A stretch of 64,000 nucleotides of DNA from Amycolatopsis sp. 195334CR (GCF_017309385.1 NZ_JAFJMJ010000001.1:1984001-2048000), one strand, 5' to 3'; shown: positions 8,803 through 17,818, counted from the first letter of the stretch. A program made the numbers and translations. Notes: generated by a model not told the origin, from the letters alone.

Positions 8803-8860
8803 ACGCTATGAGTGGGGCATTACTTGCAATCAACGCAAGTAATGCCCCACTCATAGCATT
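8802..8860. repeat. Repeated hairpin, copy 1 (bidirectional terminator-like)
   Basis: Perfect 23-bp arms at 8805-8827 and 8835-8857 with loop AATCAAC. The same stem occurs at 40363-40425 and 56335-56387. It sits between convergent genes (S9 peptidase and dps). Confidence 0.85.
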
Positions 8861-8871
8861 GGCCCGGGGGG

Positions 8872-9348
8872 TCAGGCGGCTTGGGCCTGCCACATCCAGT
8901 GGGCCTCTTCGAGCTTGTTGGTGATCTCGATCAGCAGATCCTGGGTGACCAGGTCGCTCTTGTCGGTCTCGTCGATCCGCTTGCGCAGGCGCTGGATCAG
9001 GTCGGCGAGGATGTCCACGATGGCGGCCACGGTCGCCTCGTCGGACTGCCAGTTGTCCGGGAAGTCCGCCAGGCCGGAGCTGGCGACCACGGTCTTGGCC
9101 TTGCCGTTCGGCGAGACCCCGATCGCGTTGGCGCGCTCGGCCACCGAGTCGGTGTAGGTCCGCGCGGTGTCCACCAGCTCGTCGAGCTGCAGGTGCACGC
9201 TGCGGAAGTTCTTCCCGACCACGTTCCAGTGCGCCTGCTTGGCGATCAGGGACAGGTCGATGAGGTCGACCAGGGTCGCCTGCAGCGCGTTGCCGGTGAC
9301 CTCCTTGTCGCTCTCGCTGAGCGGACTCTTGATCGGCGCGTTGGCCAT
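8872..9348 (-). CDS. dps: Dps-family DNA-binding ferritin-like protein
   Basis: A 158-residue ferritin-like protein. The first helix has the Dps ferroxidase signature (AKQAHWNVVGKNFRSVHLQLDELVD), in which His, Asp and Glu residues from two subunits bind iron, and the C-terminus ends HWMWQAQAA. Dps dodecamers oxidise iron with peroxide and shield DNA. It starts 14 nt after the stop of ohr on the same strand, so the two probably form a peroxide-stress operon. Confidence 0.93.
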   Translation of the reverse strand: MANAPIKSPLSESDKEVTGNALQATLVDLIDLSLIAKQAHWNVVGKNFRSVHLQLDELVDTARTYTDSVAERANAIGVSPNGKAKTVVASSGLADFPDNWQSDEATVAAIVDILADLIQRLRKRIDETDKSDLVTQDLLIEITNKLEEAHWMWQAQAA

Positions 9349-9362
9349 GGGTTGGTGTCCTC

Positions 9363-9794
9363 TCACTTCGTGGTGGTGGCGGTGACCTTGACCTCGATGT
9401 TGCCGCGGGTGGCGCTGGAGTACGGGCAGATCTGGTGCGCCTCGGCGACCAGTTCGTCCGCCTTGCCCTGCTCCATCCCGATCAGCTTCGCGTCGAGTTC
9501 GACGGTCAGTTCGAACTTGCCCTGGTCGTTCTTGCCGATGCCGACCCTGGCGGTGATCTCGGAGTCGCCGAGGTCGGCCTTGTGCTGCCGGGCGGCGACC
9601 TTGAGCGCGCTGTGGAAGCAGGCCGCGTAACCGGCCGCGAACAGCTGCTCCGGATTGGTGTGCTCCCCGCCGGGACCGCCGAGTTCCTTCGGCGTGGCGA
9701 GGGTCTCGTCGATGATTCCGTCGGTCGAGGTGACTTCGCCGTCGCGACCTTCGCCGCGGGCGATCGCCTCGGCGGTGTAGAGCGCCTGGACCAT
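9363..9794 (-). CDS. ohr: Organic hydroperoxide resistance protein, Ohr/OsmC family
   Basis: 143 residues with the two redox cysteines of Ohr: Cys59 (YAACFHSAL) and Cys123 (HQICPYSSATR), and the conserved Arg17/Glu50 region (GRDGEV, NPEQLF). Ohr reduces organic hydroperoxides using dihydrolipoamide-type donors. ATG 9794 has an upstream AGGAAGG. It is followed by dps. No OhrR-type MarR repressor is nearby. Confidence 0.93.
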   Translation of the reverse strand: MVQALYTAEAIARGEGRDGEVTSTDGIIDETLATPKELGGPGGEHTNPEQLFAAGYAACFHSALKVAARQHKADLGDSEITARVGIGKNDQGKFELTVELDAKLIGMEQGKADELVAEAHQICPYSSATRGNIEVKVTATTTK

Positions 9795-9908
9795 CGTCGC
9801 CTTCCTCCGTTGTCCGGTGTCCACCTGGTATAACGCCAGGCGGCCGGAGTTGCATGCCGGGTCATGACGGGTGTCACCCGTCCGGTTACCCCGGCACCGG
9901 AAGATCAA

Positions 9909-10478
9909 TCAGCGGCCGGCGCGGAACCGCGCGAACTCCACCACCTGGCTGCCGATGGTGCGCAGCGTGAACTCCGCCTTCTCGGAGGAACAGCCGCCGC
10001 TCTCGTCGAACTTGACCTCGGCGGAGTTGATCGCGCCGCCGAGCGGCGTGGGCCAGCCGCGCAGCGAGTGCGTGATCGTGCGCAACTGGGCGAGCGTGGC
10101 GACCGAGGCCTGCCAGCCGAAGGCGATCGAGGCGAGGCCGACCGCGCGGCCGTCGAGGTACGGGCGCTCGTCGCCGCGCAGGTCCTCGATGTAGTCGAGG
10201 GCGTTCTTGACCAGGCCGGACAGCGCGCCGTGGTAACCGGGTGAGGCGATGATCACGCCGTCGGCGGTGCGCAGGGTCTCGACCAGGTGGGCGGCTTCCG
10301 GGCCGCGGTCGACGTCGGTGGCGTCGTAGAAGGGCAGCACCAGGTCGGATCCGGTGATCGCGACGGTCTCGGCGCCCGCGCTCTCGGCACCGGCCAGCGC
10401 CAGCCGGAGCGCCCGCTCGGTCTGGGAGCCGTCCCGCAGCGAGCCGCCGACGCCCACCACCTTGATGGCCATCCCCAT
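9909..10478 (-). CDS. NADPH-dependent FMN reductase
   Basis: About 189 residues, flavodoxin-like fold, with the phosphate-binding start VVGVGGSLRDGSQTERAL and the flavin-site motif SPGYHGALSGLVKNALDY typical of SsuE/azoreductase-type FMN reductases. It would supply reduced flavin or reduce quinones or azo dyes; the partner is unknown. ATG 10478 has a GGGAAGG about 9 nt upstream; another in-frame ATG (10472) starts directly at the first strand. Confidence 0.87.
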   Translation of the reverse strand: MGMAIKVVGVGGSLRDGSQTERALRLALAGAESAGAETVAITGSDLVLPFYDATDVDRGPEAAHLVETLRTADGVIIASPGYHGALSGLVKNALDYIEDLRGDERPYLDGRAVGLASIAFGWQASVATLAQLRTITHSLRGWPTPLGGAINSAEVKFDESGGCSSEKAEFTLRTIGSQVVEFARFRAGR

Positions 10479-10603
10479 CACCGCGCCTTCCCGTCCCCGA
10501 CCAGCCTGACACCCTTCACTCATTCGAGGCTAGTCCCTCCACTTAACTGGAGGACCAGTCATTCCACCGGAGTTCCCCGTCACACCCGCCGCTTGGCCCC
10601 GAG

Positions 10604-10621
10604 GGCTACTGACGAGTAGCC
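10604..10621. promoter_or_regulatory. Short inverted repeat upstream of esterase gene
   Basis: GGCTACT (10604-10610) and AGTAGCC (10615-10621) are perfect 7-bp arms around GACG. The site is about 38 nt before the ATG of the esterase and could be an operator or small hairpin. Confidence 0.4.
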
Positions 10622-10658
10622 TCATACCGCCAGTATCTCGGCCGGGAGGAAGCTGATC

Positions 10659-11714
10659 ATGACCGTGCCCGTGCAGATCCGCGTGCAAGCCGCCGCGGCC
10701 CAGGCCCTCTACGCCCTGCCGACCCCGGTCAAACGGCTGATCGCCGGGCGCCCGATCCGGCTGGACGGGCAGGAACTGGCGCTGGACGCGCAACTGCTGC
10801 TCCGGCTGCAGCAGCTCACCGGCGCCGAACTCGCCGGACAGTCGGTGGAACGCTCACGCGCCGAACTCGACGTGTCCCGCCACCTGGTCAGCGGCAAGCC
10901 GATCCAGCCGGTGCACACCCGCGAGCTGCTCATCCCCGCGGAAGCCGGTGGCATCCCGGCGACGCTGTACACCCCGGAAGGCCTGCCGGAACCGTCCGGC
11001 CTGCTGGTGTTCTTCCACGGTGGCGGCTGGGTGGTCGGCACCAGGAACAGCCACGACAACACCGCGCGCTTCCTGGCCAAGCACGCCGGGGTGCGGGTGC
11101 TGTCGGTGGAGTACCGGCTGGCCCCGGAGCACCCGTTCCCGGCGGCCGCGGACGACGCGGTGACGGCCTTCGACTACGCGTACGCCAAGGCGAGTGAACT
11201 GGGCGCGGACCCGGCGCGCATCGCGGTCGGCGGGGACAGCGCGGGTGGCAACCTGGCCGCGGTCACCGCGCTGGTGACCACCCGGCGCGGCGGCCCGGCC
11301 CCGGCGTTCCAGCTGCTGCTCTACCCGGGGGTGGACATGAGCACCCGGCGGCGGTCGCGGGAGATCTTCGGCAACGGGTTCTTCCTCACCGACGCCCAGA
11401 TGACCTGGTTCGCCGACCACTACGCACCCGAGGGCGTCGACCGGACCGACGTGCGGGTGTCGCCGCTGCTGGCCGAGGACCTCAGCGGACTGCCGCCCGC
11501 CTACCTGGCCACCGCCGGCTTCGACCCGCTGCGCGACGAGGGCGAGCTGTACGCGGAGAAGCTCGAAGCCGCGGGCGTGCAAGTGGCGCTGCACCGGCAA
11601 GAAGACCTGATCCACGGATATGTGAACTTCCTCGGCATCGGCCGCCGTTTCCGCGAGGCAACCGCCGAAGCGGCGGGTGCGCTCCGCCTCGGATTGAGCA
11701 AGAAGAAGAATTGA
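10659..11714 (+). CDS. Alpha/beta hydrolase, hormone-sensitive-lipase (family IV) esterase
   Basis: 351 residues with the oxyanion-hole motif HGGGW, nucleophile Ser194 in GGDSAGGNLA, Asp289 (FDPLRDE) and His319 (LIHGYVNF). This matches bacterial HSL-type carboxylesterases acting on short acyl esters. A strong GGGAGGAAG ribosome site precedes ATG 10659. The long N-terminal cap (about 90 residues) is usual for the family. No operon partner; a hairpin terminator follows. Confidence 0.92.
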   Translation: MTVPVQIRVQAAAAQALYALPTPVKRLIAGRPIRLDGQELALDAQLLLRLQQLTGAELAGQSVERSRAELDVSRHLVSGKPIQPVHTRELLIPAEAGGIPATLYTPEGLPEPSGLLVFFHGGGWVVGTRNSHDNTARFLAKHAGVRVLSVEYRLAPEHPFPAAADDAVTAFDYAYAKASELGADPARIAVGGDSAGGNLAAVTALVTTRRGGPAPAFQLLLYPGVDMSTRRRSREIFGNGFFLTDAQMTWFADHYAPEGVDRTDVRVSPLLAEDLSGLPPAYLATAGFDPLRDEGELYAEKLEAAGVQVALHRQEDLIHGYVNFLGIGRRFREATAEAAGALRLGLSKKKN

Positions 11715-11718
11715 ACAA

Positions 11719-11760
11719 CCGTAATCCCGGCGCGGGATTTCTCCCGCGCCGGGATTACGG
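11719..11760. terminator. 18-bp perfect hairpin between convergent genes
   Basis: Arms 11719-11736 and 11743-11760 are exact complements with a 6-nt loop, immediately after the esterase stop and facing the convergent secreted-protein gene. Confidence 0.8.
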
Positions 11761-11807
11761 ATCCCCCCGATTCATCGGGTCGGATTCCAGCGTGTTCTGC
11801 GGTGGGA

Positions 11808-12347
11808 TCAGGGTGCGGGCAGTGCGGGCACGGCGGGTACCGCGGGCACCGGCAGCGGCACGGCCGGGATGGCGGCGCCACCGAGCAGGCTGCCCAGCAA
11901 CGTCGACAGCGTGGTCAGCAGCGACTGGAGCAGACCCTGGACCAGGGTCAGCGGGTCCGGCAGCGGGGGCAGCCCCGGCACCGGCGGCACCTGCCGCGGT
12001 TCGGTGCCCGGCGTCTTCAGCACCCGGGACACCTCGGAGTTGTAATCCCGGGCCACACCAGCGGTTTCCTGGGCTTCGGACTGGATCGTGTAGCGCTTGC
12101 CGTCGGCGAGATCGGTGAGCAGCGGATCGAGCTGGCCGACCGCGCCCTCCGTGCCCGCCACGTCCCCGGCGTAGGCGACCCTGGCGAGCTGGTCGCGCAG
12201 TTCGAGCACCTTGGCGCCGGCGGCCTGGGTGCTCGAGGCGCCCTTGCCGTTGTCCAGGACGCTCGCCGCGGCGACTCCGGACGAGGCCACCGCCAGCAGA
12301 CTGCCGACCGCGATCGCGGCAATCGAGCGGGCAATAATGCCTTTCAT
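11808..12347 (-). CDS. Secreted alanine/proline-rich protein, unknown function
   Basis: 179 residues. A clear signal peptide (MKGIIARSIAAIAVGSLLAV... with AAA near residue 28) is followed by a helical region (residues about 35-105) and a proline-leucine-rich tail with repeats such as PAVPLPVPAVPAVPALPAP. ATG 12347 has GGAGGTAGG just upstream. The tail resembles low-complexity C-termini of actinobacterial surface proteins. I do not recognise the family. Confidence 0.75.
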   Translation of the reverse strand: MKGIIARSIAAIAVGSLLAVASSGVAAASVLDNGKGASSTQAAGAKVLELRDQLARVAYAGDVAGTEGAVGQLDPLLTDLADGKRYTIQSEAQETAGVARDYNSEVSRVLKTPGTEPRQVPPVPGLPPLPDPLTLVQGLLQSLLTTLSTLLGSLLGGAAIPAVPLPVPAVPAVPALPAP

Positions 12348-12730
12348 TTCCTACCTCCGGCCTCTGAATGTCTCAGACCTGACCCGGTAATGGATACCAA
12401 CCGTGTTGGCCCATGGCCACCCGATCACCGGCGAAGCAGTTTTTCCAGCGCTCACTTGATGAATTTGTTTCACCGGAATTCGCCCGCAAGTGATGACGCT
12501 GAAGAGCTTGAGCCTCGCTAGGTTGATCATCCGGACGGCGCCGGATCGCCACGCACAGCCACCGGGCCACCCGTTCGAGGCGCCCGGCCACCCGATGGAC
12601 CTAATTGGATGATCAATTCCCGCCATCACCCCGTGGTGCAGGCGTGTCGGCTAGACCATCGGTGCAGCACTCACCCACGTTCGTCGCAATCTTCCCAGCC
12701 GTCCCAGCGCCGGGTGAGCCCGAACGAGGG
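12348..12730. other. Long intergenic region, no supported gene
   Basis: About 380 bases with lower GC than the surroundings, upstream of the minus-strand secreted-protein gene. Small open frames here lack good ribosome sites and actinobacterial codon bias. It probably holds the promoter of that gene. AATTG/CAATT arms near 12603-12619 form a weak dyad; nothing else stands out. Confidence 0.4.
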
Positions 12731-12767
12731 CGGCCCGGCGGAGTCCGTTGTGGACTCCGCCGGGCCG
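12731..12767 (-). terminator. 16-bp perfect hairpin after catalase gene
   Basis: Arms 12731-12746 and 12752-12767 with a 5-nt loop, 35 nt past the catalase stop. This is the likely terminator of the furA-catalase operon. Confidence 0.75.
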
Positions 12768-12801
12768 CGTGTGGTGGGAGCGTCCGCCCGAGGGCGGGGG
12801 T

Positions 12802-14235
12802 CTACTGCCGGAACGCCGCGGCGACCTTGTCGCCGAGGTTCTTGTCCACGTTGCGCCAGTACTCGAACACGCGCTCCAGCACCGGCTGGGACACCTCGTT
12901 CGACGCGTGGCCGATGATGTTGTTCGCCAGCCGCTCGCGCTGCGCGTCGTCCATCACCTCGCGGACCAGGGTGCCCGGCTGGCCGAAGTCGTCGTCCTCG
13001 GCGTGCAGCTTGTACGCCGAGCGGATCACCTCGTCCTCGACGCCGTACGCGGAGGCCGTCTCGCTCGCGTCGGCGTGCGGGCCGCCGAACGAGTTGGGCG
13101 CGTAGACCGGGTCACCCGGGTTGCTGTACCGCATCTGCCCGTCGCGCGAGTAGCTGTTCACCGGGGACTTCGGCGCGTTGACCGGCAGCTGGGTGTAGTT
13201 CGCGCCGATCCGGTACCGGTGCGCGTCCGGGTAGGCGAACAGCCTGCCCTGGAGCATCTTGTCCGGGGACGGGCCGATGCCCGGCACCAGGTTGGCCGGC
13301 TCGAAGGCGGCCTGCTCGATCTCGGCGAAGTAGTTCGACGGGTTGCGGTCGAGCACGTACCGGCCGACCTTGATCAGCGGGTAGTCGCCCTGCGGCCACA
13401 CCTTGGTCAGGTCGAACGGGTTGAACCGGTAGTCCGCCGCCTCGGCGTAGGGCATCACCTGGACGTGGAGCGTCCAGCTGGGGTGGTTGCCCTTCTCGAT
13501 GTTCTTGAACAGGTCGCGGATGTAGAAGTCGGCGTCCGCGCCGGCGATGCGGTCGGCCTCGTCCTGGGTCAGGTAGCCGATGCCCTGGTCGGTCTTGAAG
13601 TGGTACTTGACCCAGAACTTCTCGCCGCCGGCGTTCTCCCACAGGTAGGTGTGCGAGCCGTAGCCGTTCATCTCGCGCCAGTTCGACGGGATGCCGCGAT
13701 CGCCCATCAGCCAGGTCACCTGGTGCGCCGACTCCGGGCGCAGGGTCCAGAAGTCCCACTGGATGTTGTGGTCGCGCAGGTGGTTGTCGGCGCGGCGCTT
13801 CTGCGAGTGGATGAAGTCGGGGAACTTGATCGGGTCGCGGATGAAGAAGACCGGGGTGTTGTTGCCGACCAGGTCGTAGTTGCCCTGGCTGGTGTAGAAC
13901 TTCACGGCGAAGCCGCGCGGGTCGCGCCAGGTGTCCGGCGAGCCGTTCTCGCCGGCGACCGAGGAGAAGCGGATGACGCTCTCGGTGCGGGTGCCCGGCT
14001 GGAACAGCGCGGCCTTGGTGAACTGGCTGACGTCCTCGGTCACCTCGAGGAAGCCGAACGCGCCACCGCCCTTGGCGTGCACCACGCGCTCCGGCACGCG
14101 CTCGCGGTTGAACTGCGCGTTCTTCTCGATGAGGTAGTGGTCCTGCAGCAGGATCGGGCCGTTGGCGCCGAGCGTCAGCGAGTCGTTGTCGCTGGCGACC
14201 GGGATGCCCACGTTGTTCGTGGTCGGCTTCGTCAC
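12802..14235 (-). CDS. katA: Monofunctional heme catalase
   Basis: 477 residues of the small-subunit clade 3 catalase family. Visible features include the catalytic His53 ([15 protein letters not shown]), the distal pocket ([18 protein letters not shown]) and the proximal heme-ligand region [17 protein letters not shown] with its tyrosine. It decomposes hydrogen peroxide in the cytosol. Start GTG 14235 overlaps the furA stop (GTGA) and has AGGAGG upstream, so translation is probably coupled to the Fur-family regulator. The pairing matches streptomycete regulator-catalase operons. Confidence 0.96.
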   Translation of the reverse strand: MTKPTTNNVGIPVASDNDSLTLGANGPILLQDHYLIEKNAQFNRERVPERVVHAKGGGAFGFLEVTEDVSQFTKAALFQPGTRTESVIRFSSVAGENGSPDTWRDPRGFAVKFYTSQGNYDLVGNNTPVFFIRDPIKFPDFIHSQKRRADNHLRDHNIQWDFWTLRPESAHQVTWLMGDRGIPSNWREMNGYGSHTYLWENAGGEKFWVKYHFKTDQGIGYLTQDEADRIAGADADFYIRDLFKNIEKGNHPSWTLHVQVMPYAEAADYRFNPFDLTKVWPQGDYPLIKVGRYVLDRNPSNYFAEIEQAAFEPANLVPGIGPSPDKMLQGRLFAYPDAHRYRIGANYTQLPVNAPKSPVNSYSRDGQMRYSNPGDPVYAPNSFGGPHADASETASAYGVEDEVIRSAYKLHAEDDDFGQPGTLVREVMDDAQRERLANNIIGHASNEVSQPVLERVFEYWRNVDKNLGDKVAAAFRQ

Positions 14236-14675
14236 GCCGATGCCTCCTCTTGGTGGTGGGTGCAGTCCGGGCAGAGCCCCCAGAAGACGACCTCCGCCTC
14301 GTCGACGCGGAAGCCCGCGGTCGCGGACGGCTCCAGGCACGGGGCCTCGCCGTGCACGCAGTCGACGTCCTCGGTGCGGCCGCAGGTGCGGCACACCAGG
14401 TGGTGGTGGTTGTCGCCGGTCCTGGTCTCGAACCTGGCCGGGTGCCCGGCCGGTTCGATCCGCCGGACCAGCGCGGCCCCGGCGCAGGCACCGAGCACGT
14501 CGTAGACGGCCTGGGTGGACACCGAGCCGAGCCGCTCGCGCACCCCCGCCGCGACCTGGTCGGCCGTGGTGTGCGGGTGCTCCGCGAGCCACTCGAGCAC
14601 GGCCACCCGCGGCGCGGTCACGCGGAGACCGGCCGCTCGGAGGTGGTGCCGCACGGGGCTTTGCTGATCTGACAT
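14232..14675 (-). CDS. furA: Fur-family metal/peroxide repressor upstream of catalase
   Basis: 147 residues: winged helix ([21 protein letters not shown] ... [10 protein letters not shown]) and a dimerisation domain with the HHHLVC segment, CxxC pairs C95/C98 and C135/C138, and His residues for metal binding. Co-transcription with catalase and a palindromic site over its own promoter indicate a FurA/CatR-type repressor that releases the operon under peroxide stress. Confidence 0.93.
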   Translation of the reverse strand: MSDQQSPVRHHLRAAGLRVTAPRVAVLEWLAEHPHTTADQVAAGVRERLGSVSTQAVYDVLGACAGAALVRRIEPAGHPARFETRTGDNHHHLVCRTCGRTEDVDCVHGEAPCLEPSATAGFRVDEAEVVFWGLCPDCTHHQEEASA

Positions 14676-14694
14676 GGCCCCTCCACCATGACGC

Positions 14695-14719
14695 GTTTTC
14701 TGGAATGAGTCAAGAAAAC
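14695..14719 (-). promoter_or_regulatory. furA promoter/operator
   Basis: On the minus strand the region reads CTTGACTCATTCCAGAAAA (14696-14714), which contains a TTGACT -35-like hexamer and resembles, from memory, the conserved FurA box at mycobacterial and streptomycete furA promoters. GTTTTCT (14695-14701) and AGAAAAC (14713-14719) form a perfect dyad. The start codon of furA is 20 nt away. Confidence 0.7.
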
Positions 14720-14764
14720 TAAAAAAGTTGCACGGGTGTACCAGGAATTGGTGTCATCGGTCAC

Positions 14765-15958
14765 GTGCCGCTCCAGCCCTACCGCCGACTGCTCGCCGTG
14801 CCGTCGGTGCCCACCTCGATGCTGTTGATGTTCTTCGCCCGGCTGCCGATCACCGCCATCGGCATCACGCTCACCCTGCACGTGGTGACCGACCTCGGCC
14901 GCGGGTACGGCGAGGCCGGGCTGGTCGGCACCGCGACCACGGCGGGCAGCGCGCTCGGCGCCCCGCTGATCGGCCGGGCGATCGACCGGTACGGCCTGCG
15001 GCCGGTGGTGGCCGTGTGCGGGGTGGTCTCGACGAGCTACTACCTGGCCACGCCGCACCTGCCGTACCTCGCGCTCGTGCTGGTCGCGTTGCCCGCCGGG
15101 CTGCTGGCGGTGCCCGCGGGTTCGATCGCCAGGCAGGTGCTCGCCGCGCTGGTGCCCACCGAACAGCGGCGGACGGCGTACTCGCTGGACACGGTGTCGG
15201 TGGAGGTGACCTTCATGGTCGGCCCGAGCCTGGGCATCCTGATCAGCACGCAGTTCTCCTCGACCGCCGCGCTGACCTCGATCGGCGTGGTGTCCGGGCT
15301 GGTCGCGGTGCTGCTGTACCTGATGAACCCGCCGGTGCGCGCGGGCCACGAGGCGATCACCGGCGTGCGGCCGCCGCTGCGGTCGTGGCTGAGCCGGGAG
15401 CTGGTGGCCACCCTGCTGATCGCCGCCGCCGCGACCTTCGTGCTGGTCGGCATGGAGCTGGCGGCGCTGGCCTCGCTGCGCGCGAACGACGAGGTCGACT
15501 GGACCGGCGTGGTGATCTCGTTGATGTGCGTGGCTTCACTGGTCGGCGGCATCGTGCACGGCGCGGTGCACCGGTCGCTTTCGCAGGTGACGCTGATGGT
15601 GTTGCTGGCGGTGCTGACCATTCCGGTCGGCCTGGTGGACACGCCGTGGTGGTTGCTGGCGCTGGTGCTCGTGCCGTCGAACCTGGTGTGCGCGCCGACG
15701 CTGGCCGCGACCACCGAGGCGGTGAGCTCGCTGGCCCCGGCGCGCGTGCGCGGGGAGGCGATGGGCCTGCAGGACTCGGCCACCCGGATCGGCCTGGCCG
15801 CGGGTGGGCCGGTGGTCGGGTTCGTGATGGACCATTCGGCGCCGGGCTGGGGTTTCGTGGCCTCCGGCCTCGGCGGGCTCGCGCTCGCCTCGGTGGGTAT
15901 CGCGCTGCGGTTCCGGTTCGGCGCCCGCACCGCGGTACGGGCGCCGAGCGGGTCCTAG
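14765..15958 (+). CDS. MFS transporter
   Basis: 397 residues with about 12 predicted membrane segments and the loop 2-3 signature GAPLIGRAIDRYGLRP of the major facilitator superfamily. It is divergent from furA, with the shared control region at 14676-14764, and could be a drug or metabolite exporter; the substrate is not deducible. GTG 14765 is the chosen start. Its TAG overlaps the TAG of the convergent lipoprotein gene in a CTAG. Confidence 0.87.
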   Translation: MPLQPYRRLLAVPSVPTSMLLMFFARLPITAIGITLTLHVVTDLGRGYGEAGLVGTATTAGSALGAPLIGRAIDRYGLRPVVAVCGVVSTSYYLATPHLPYLALVLVALPAGLLAVPAGSIARQVLAALVPTEQRRTAYSLDTVSVEVTFMVGPSLGILISTQFSSTAALTSIGVVSGLVAVLLYLMNPPVRAGHEAITGVRPPLRSWLSRELVATLLIAAAATFVLVGMELAALASLRANDEVDWTGVVISLMCVASLVGGIVHGAVHRSLSQVTLMVLLAVLTIPVGLVDTPWWLLALVLVPSNLVCAPTLAATTEAVSSLAPARVRGEAMGLQDSATRIGLAAGGPVVGFVMDHSAPGWGFVASGLGGLALASVGIALRFRFGARTAVRAPSGS

Positions 15959-16338
15959 AGGCAGGCCTTCTGCAGTTGCTCGAGATTGGTCAGGCTGCGC
16001 TGCAGCCAGTCGTTGACGTTGCCGAGCTGGTCGGACTTGCGCTGTTCGAGTTCGACGTAGGAGTCGGCCATCGCGAAGAGCGTCTGCTGGACGTCCTGCT
16101 CGGCGACCTGGTTGCCGAGTTCGCGCAGCTTGGTGGCCTTCTCGCCGGCTTCGGCCTGCAGCTGCTCGGGGTTGATGTTCGGATCGAAGTTCGCGATCCC
16201 GAGCGCCTCGGTACAGGCGGCGGCTTTGCTGGTGGCGTTGTTGGCCTGATTCACCGCCTGTGACACCTCGTCGCACCCGGCGAGCACCAGCCCCAGCACC
16301 GCGATCCCGATCAGGTGTCGTCCAGCGAATTTGGTCAT
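15955..16338 (-). CDS. Small lipoprotein, unknown function
   Basis: 127 residues with a lipoprotein signal (GIAVLGLVLAGC, lipidated Cys22) and a mature part that is mostly amphipathic helix (QAEAGEKATKLRELGNQVAEQ). It should be anchored to the outer face of the membrane. No family recognised. The start ATG 16338 follows CTATGAC, with no strong ribosome site. Confidence 0.75.
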   Translation of the reverse strand: MTKFAGRHLIGIAVLGLVLAGCDEVSQAVNQANNATSKAAACTEALGIANFDPNINPEQLQAEAGEKATKLRELGNQVAEQDVQQTLFAMADSYVELEQRKSDQLGNVNDWLQRSLTNLEQLQKACL

Positions 16339-16435
16339 AGCGCCCAACCTACTCGAAACCGGCACGTGGGTGGTGTCTTGGTCCAGCGTACCGAGGTGCT
16401 CGGGCGGGCGGGCTCCGATTGCGAGGTCGGCGAGT

Positions 16436-16488
16436 GTCACGAATGTGGCTTTCGAGGCGTTGCGCGTCTCGAAAGCCACATTCGTGAC
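16436..16488 (-). terminator. 21-bp perfect hairpin downstream of rtcB
   Basis: Arms 16436-16456 and 16468-16488 are exact complements with an 11-nt loop. It begins 6 nt after the rtcB stop and should terminate it before the lipoprotein gene. Confidence 0.8.
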
Positions 16489-16493
16489 ATGGC

Positions 16494-17684
16494 TCAGCCC
16501 TTCACACAGATGACCTGCTTCAGGTGGGCCACCACCTCGACCAGGTCCGACTGGGCGGCGATCACCGAGTCGATGTCCTTGTAGGCGGCCGGGATCTCGT
16601 CCACCACGCCCGCGTCCTTCCGGCATTCGACGCCGTCGGTCTGGGCGGCGAGGTCGGCAGCGGTGTACAGCTTCTTCGCCTTGTTCCGCGACATCCGCCG
16701 CCCCGCCCCATGCGAGGCGGACTCGAAGGAGTGCGAGTTTCCCAGCCCGCGCACGATGTACGAACCGGTACCCATGCTTCCCGGGATGATCCCGAGATCA
16801 CCCGAACCCGCGCGGATCGCACCCTTGCGGGTCACCAGCAGGTCGACACCGTCGTACGTCTCCTCCGCCACGTAGTTGTGGTGGCAGCTGATCGCGTCGT
16901 CGAAACCGGTGCTGGGGATCTCGTCCTTCAGCGCCTGCTTCACCAGCGCGACCATCGTCGCCCGGTTGCGGGCGGCGTAGTCCTGCGCCCAGAACAGATC
17001 TCGCCGGTACGCCTGCATTTCCGGCGTCCCCGCGACGAACACGGCGAGGTCGCGGTCCGGCAGGTCGGCGTTGTGCGGCAGCTTCCGCGCCACCGCCATG
17101 TGCCGTTCGGCCAGTTCCTTGCCGATGTTCCGCGAACCCGAGTGCAGCATCAGCCACACCCGCCCCTCGTCCGGCCCACCATGTTCGAGGCAGACCTCGA
17201 TGAAGTGGTTGCCCCCACCGAGGCTGCCGACCTGCAGGTGCGCGCGCTTGCGCAGGTCCTGCACGCCGGAATGCAGTTCACCGAACCGGTTCCAGAACTC
17301 CGCCCAGCCACCGACCCCGTGCACGCGCGCGGTGTTCACGGGATTGCGGTGCATGTTGAAGCCGACCGGCACCGCGGATTCGATGCGGCGCCGCAGCTTG
17401 CCGAGGTCGTCCGGGAGGTCCGACGCGGTGAGCGAGGTCCGCACCGCGCTCATCCCGCAGCCGATGTCGACCCCCACCGCCGCCGGGGAAACGGCGTCGC
17501 GCATCGCGATCACGCTGCCGACGGTGGCGCCCTTCCCGTAGTGGACGTCCGGCATCACGGCCACGCCGTGCACCCACGGCAGGTTGGCGACGTTGTGGAG
17601 TTGGCGCATCGCCTGCTCCTCCACCGAATGCGGGTCCGCCCACATCCGGATCGGCACGCGAGCACCCTCCACCGCGGTGTACAT
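16494..17684 (-). CDS. rtcB: RtcB-type RNA-splicing ligase
   Basis: 396 residues. RtcB joins RNA 2',3'-cyclic-phosphate ends to 5'-OH ends using GTP and Mn2+. Metal and active-site motifs are present: VGVDIGCGM (Asp73, Cys76), GSLGGGNHFIEV, HSGSRNIG, ISCHHNY, and SHGAGRRMSR, which carries the guanylylated His. ATG 17684 has GGAAAGGAA upstream. No archease or RtcA gene is adjacent. It is divergent from a helical-repeat protein gene. Confidence 0.95.
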   Translation of the reverse strand: MYTAVEGARVPIRMWADPHSVEEQAMRQLHNVANLPWVHGVAVMPDVHYGKGATVGSVIAMRDAVSPAAVGVDIGCGMSAVRTSLTASDLPDDLGKLRRRIESAVPVGFNMHRNPVNTARVHGVGGWAEFWNRFGELHSGVQDLRKRAHLQVGSLGGGNHFIEVCLEHGGPDEGRVWLMLHSGSRNIGKELAERHMAVARKLPHNADLPDRDLAVFVAGTPEMQAYRRDLFWAQDYAARNRATMVALVKQALKDEIPSTGFDDAISCHHNYVAEETYDGVDLLVTRKGAIRAGSGDLGIIPGSMGTGSYIVRGLGNSHSFESASHGAGRRMSRNKAKKLYTAADLAAQTDGVECRKDAGVVDEIPAAYKDIDSVIAAQSDLVEVVAHLKQVICVKG

Positions 17685-17818
17685 GGCTGGTTCCTTTCCC
17701 CAGGAAGTTCTTGACCCCCACAGAATCACCGCAAATGTCGATCAGCTCAACCGGATTTGCAACGAACACCCGGCCGGGCCCGATACAGGATCGACATTCA
17801 CGAAGACTGGAGCACTCC

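Noticed and set aside
12351..12629. Minus-strand 92-codon frame in the long intergenic gap
   Set aside because: Poor codon bias, no ribosome site and no conserved-looking sequence; kept as intergenic.
12748..14505. Long plus-strand open frame (585 codons) opposite the catalase gene
   Set aside because: It is the antisense shadow of a well-supported catalase in GC-rich DNA; it has no domain and an Arg/Val/His-rich composition typical of shadows.
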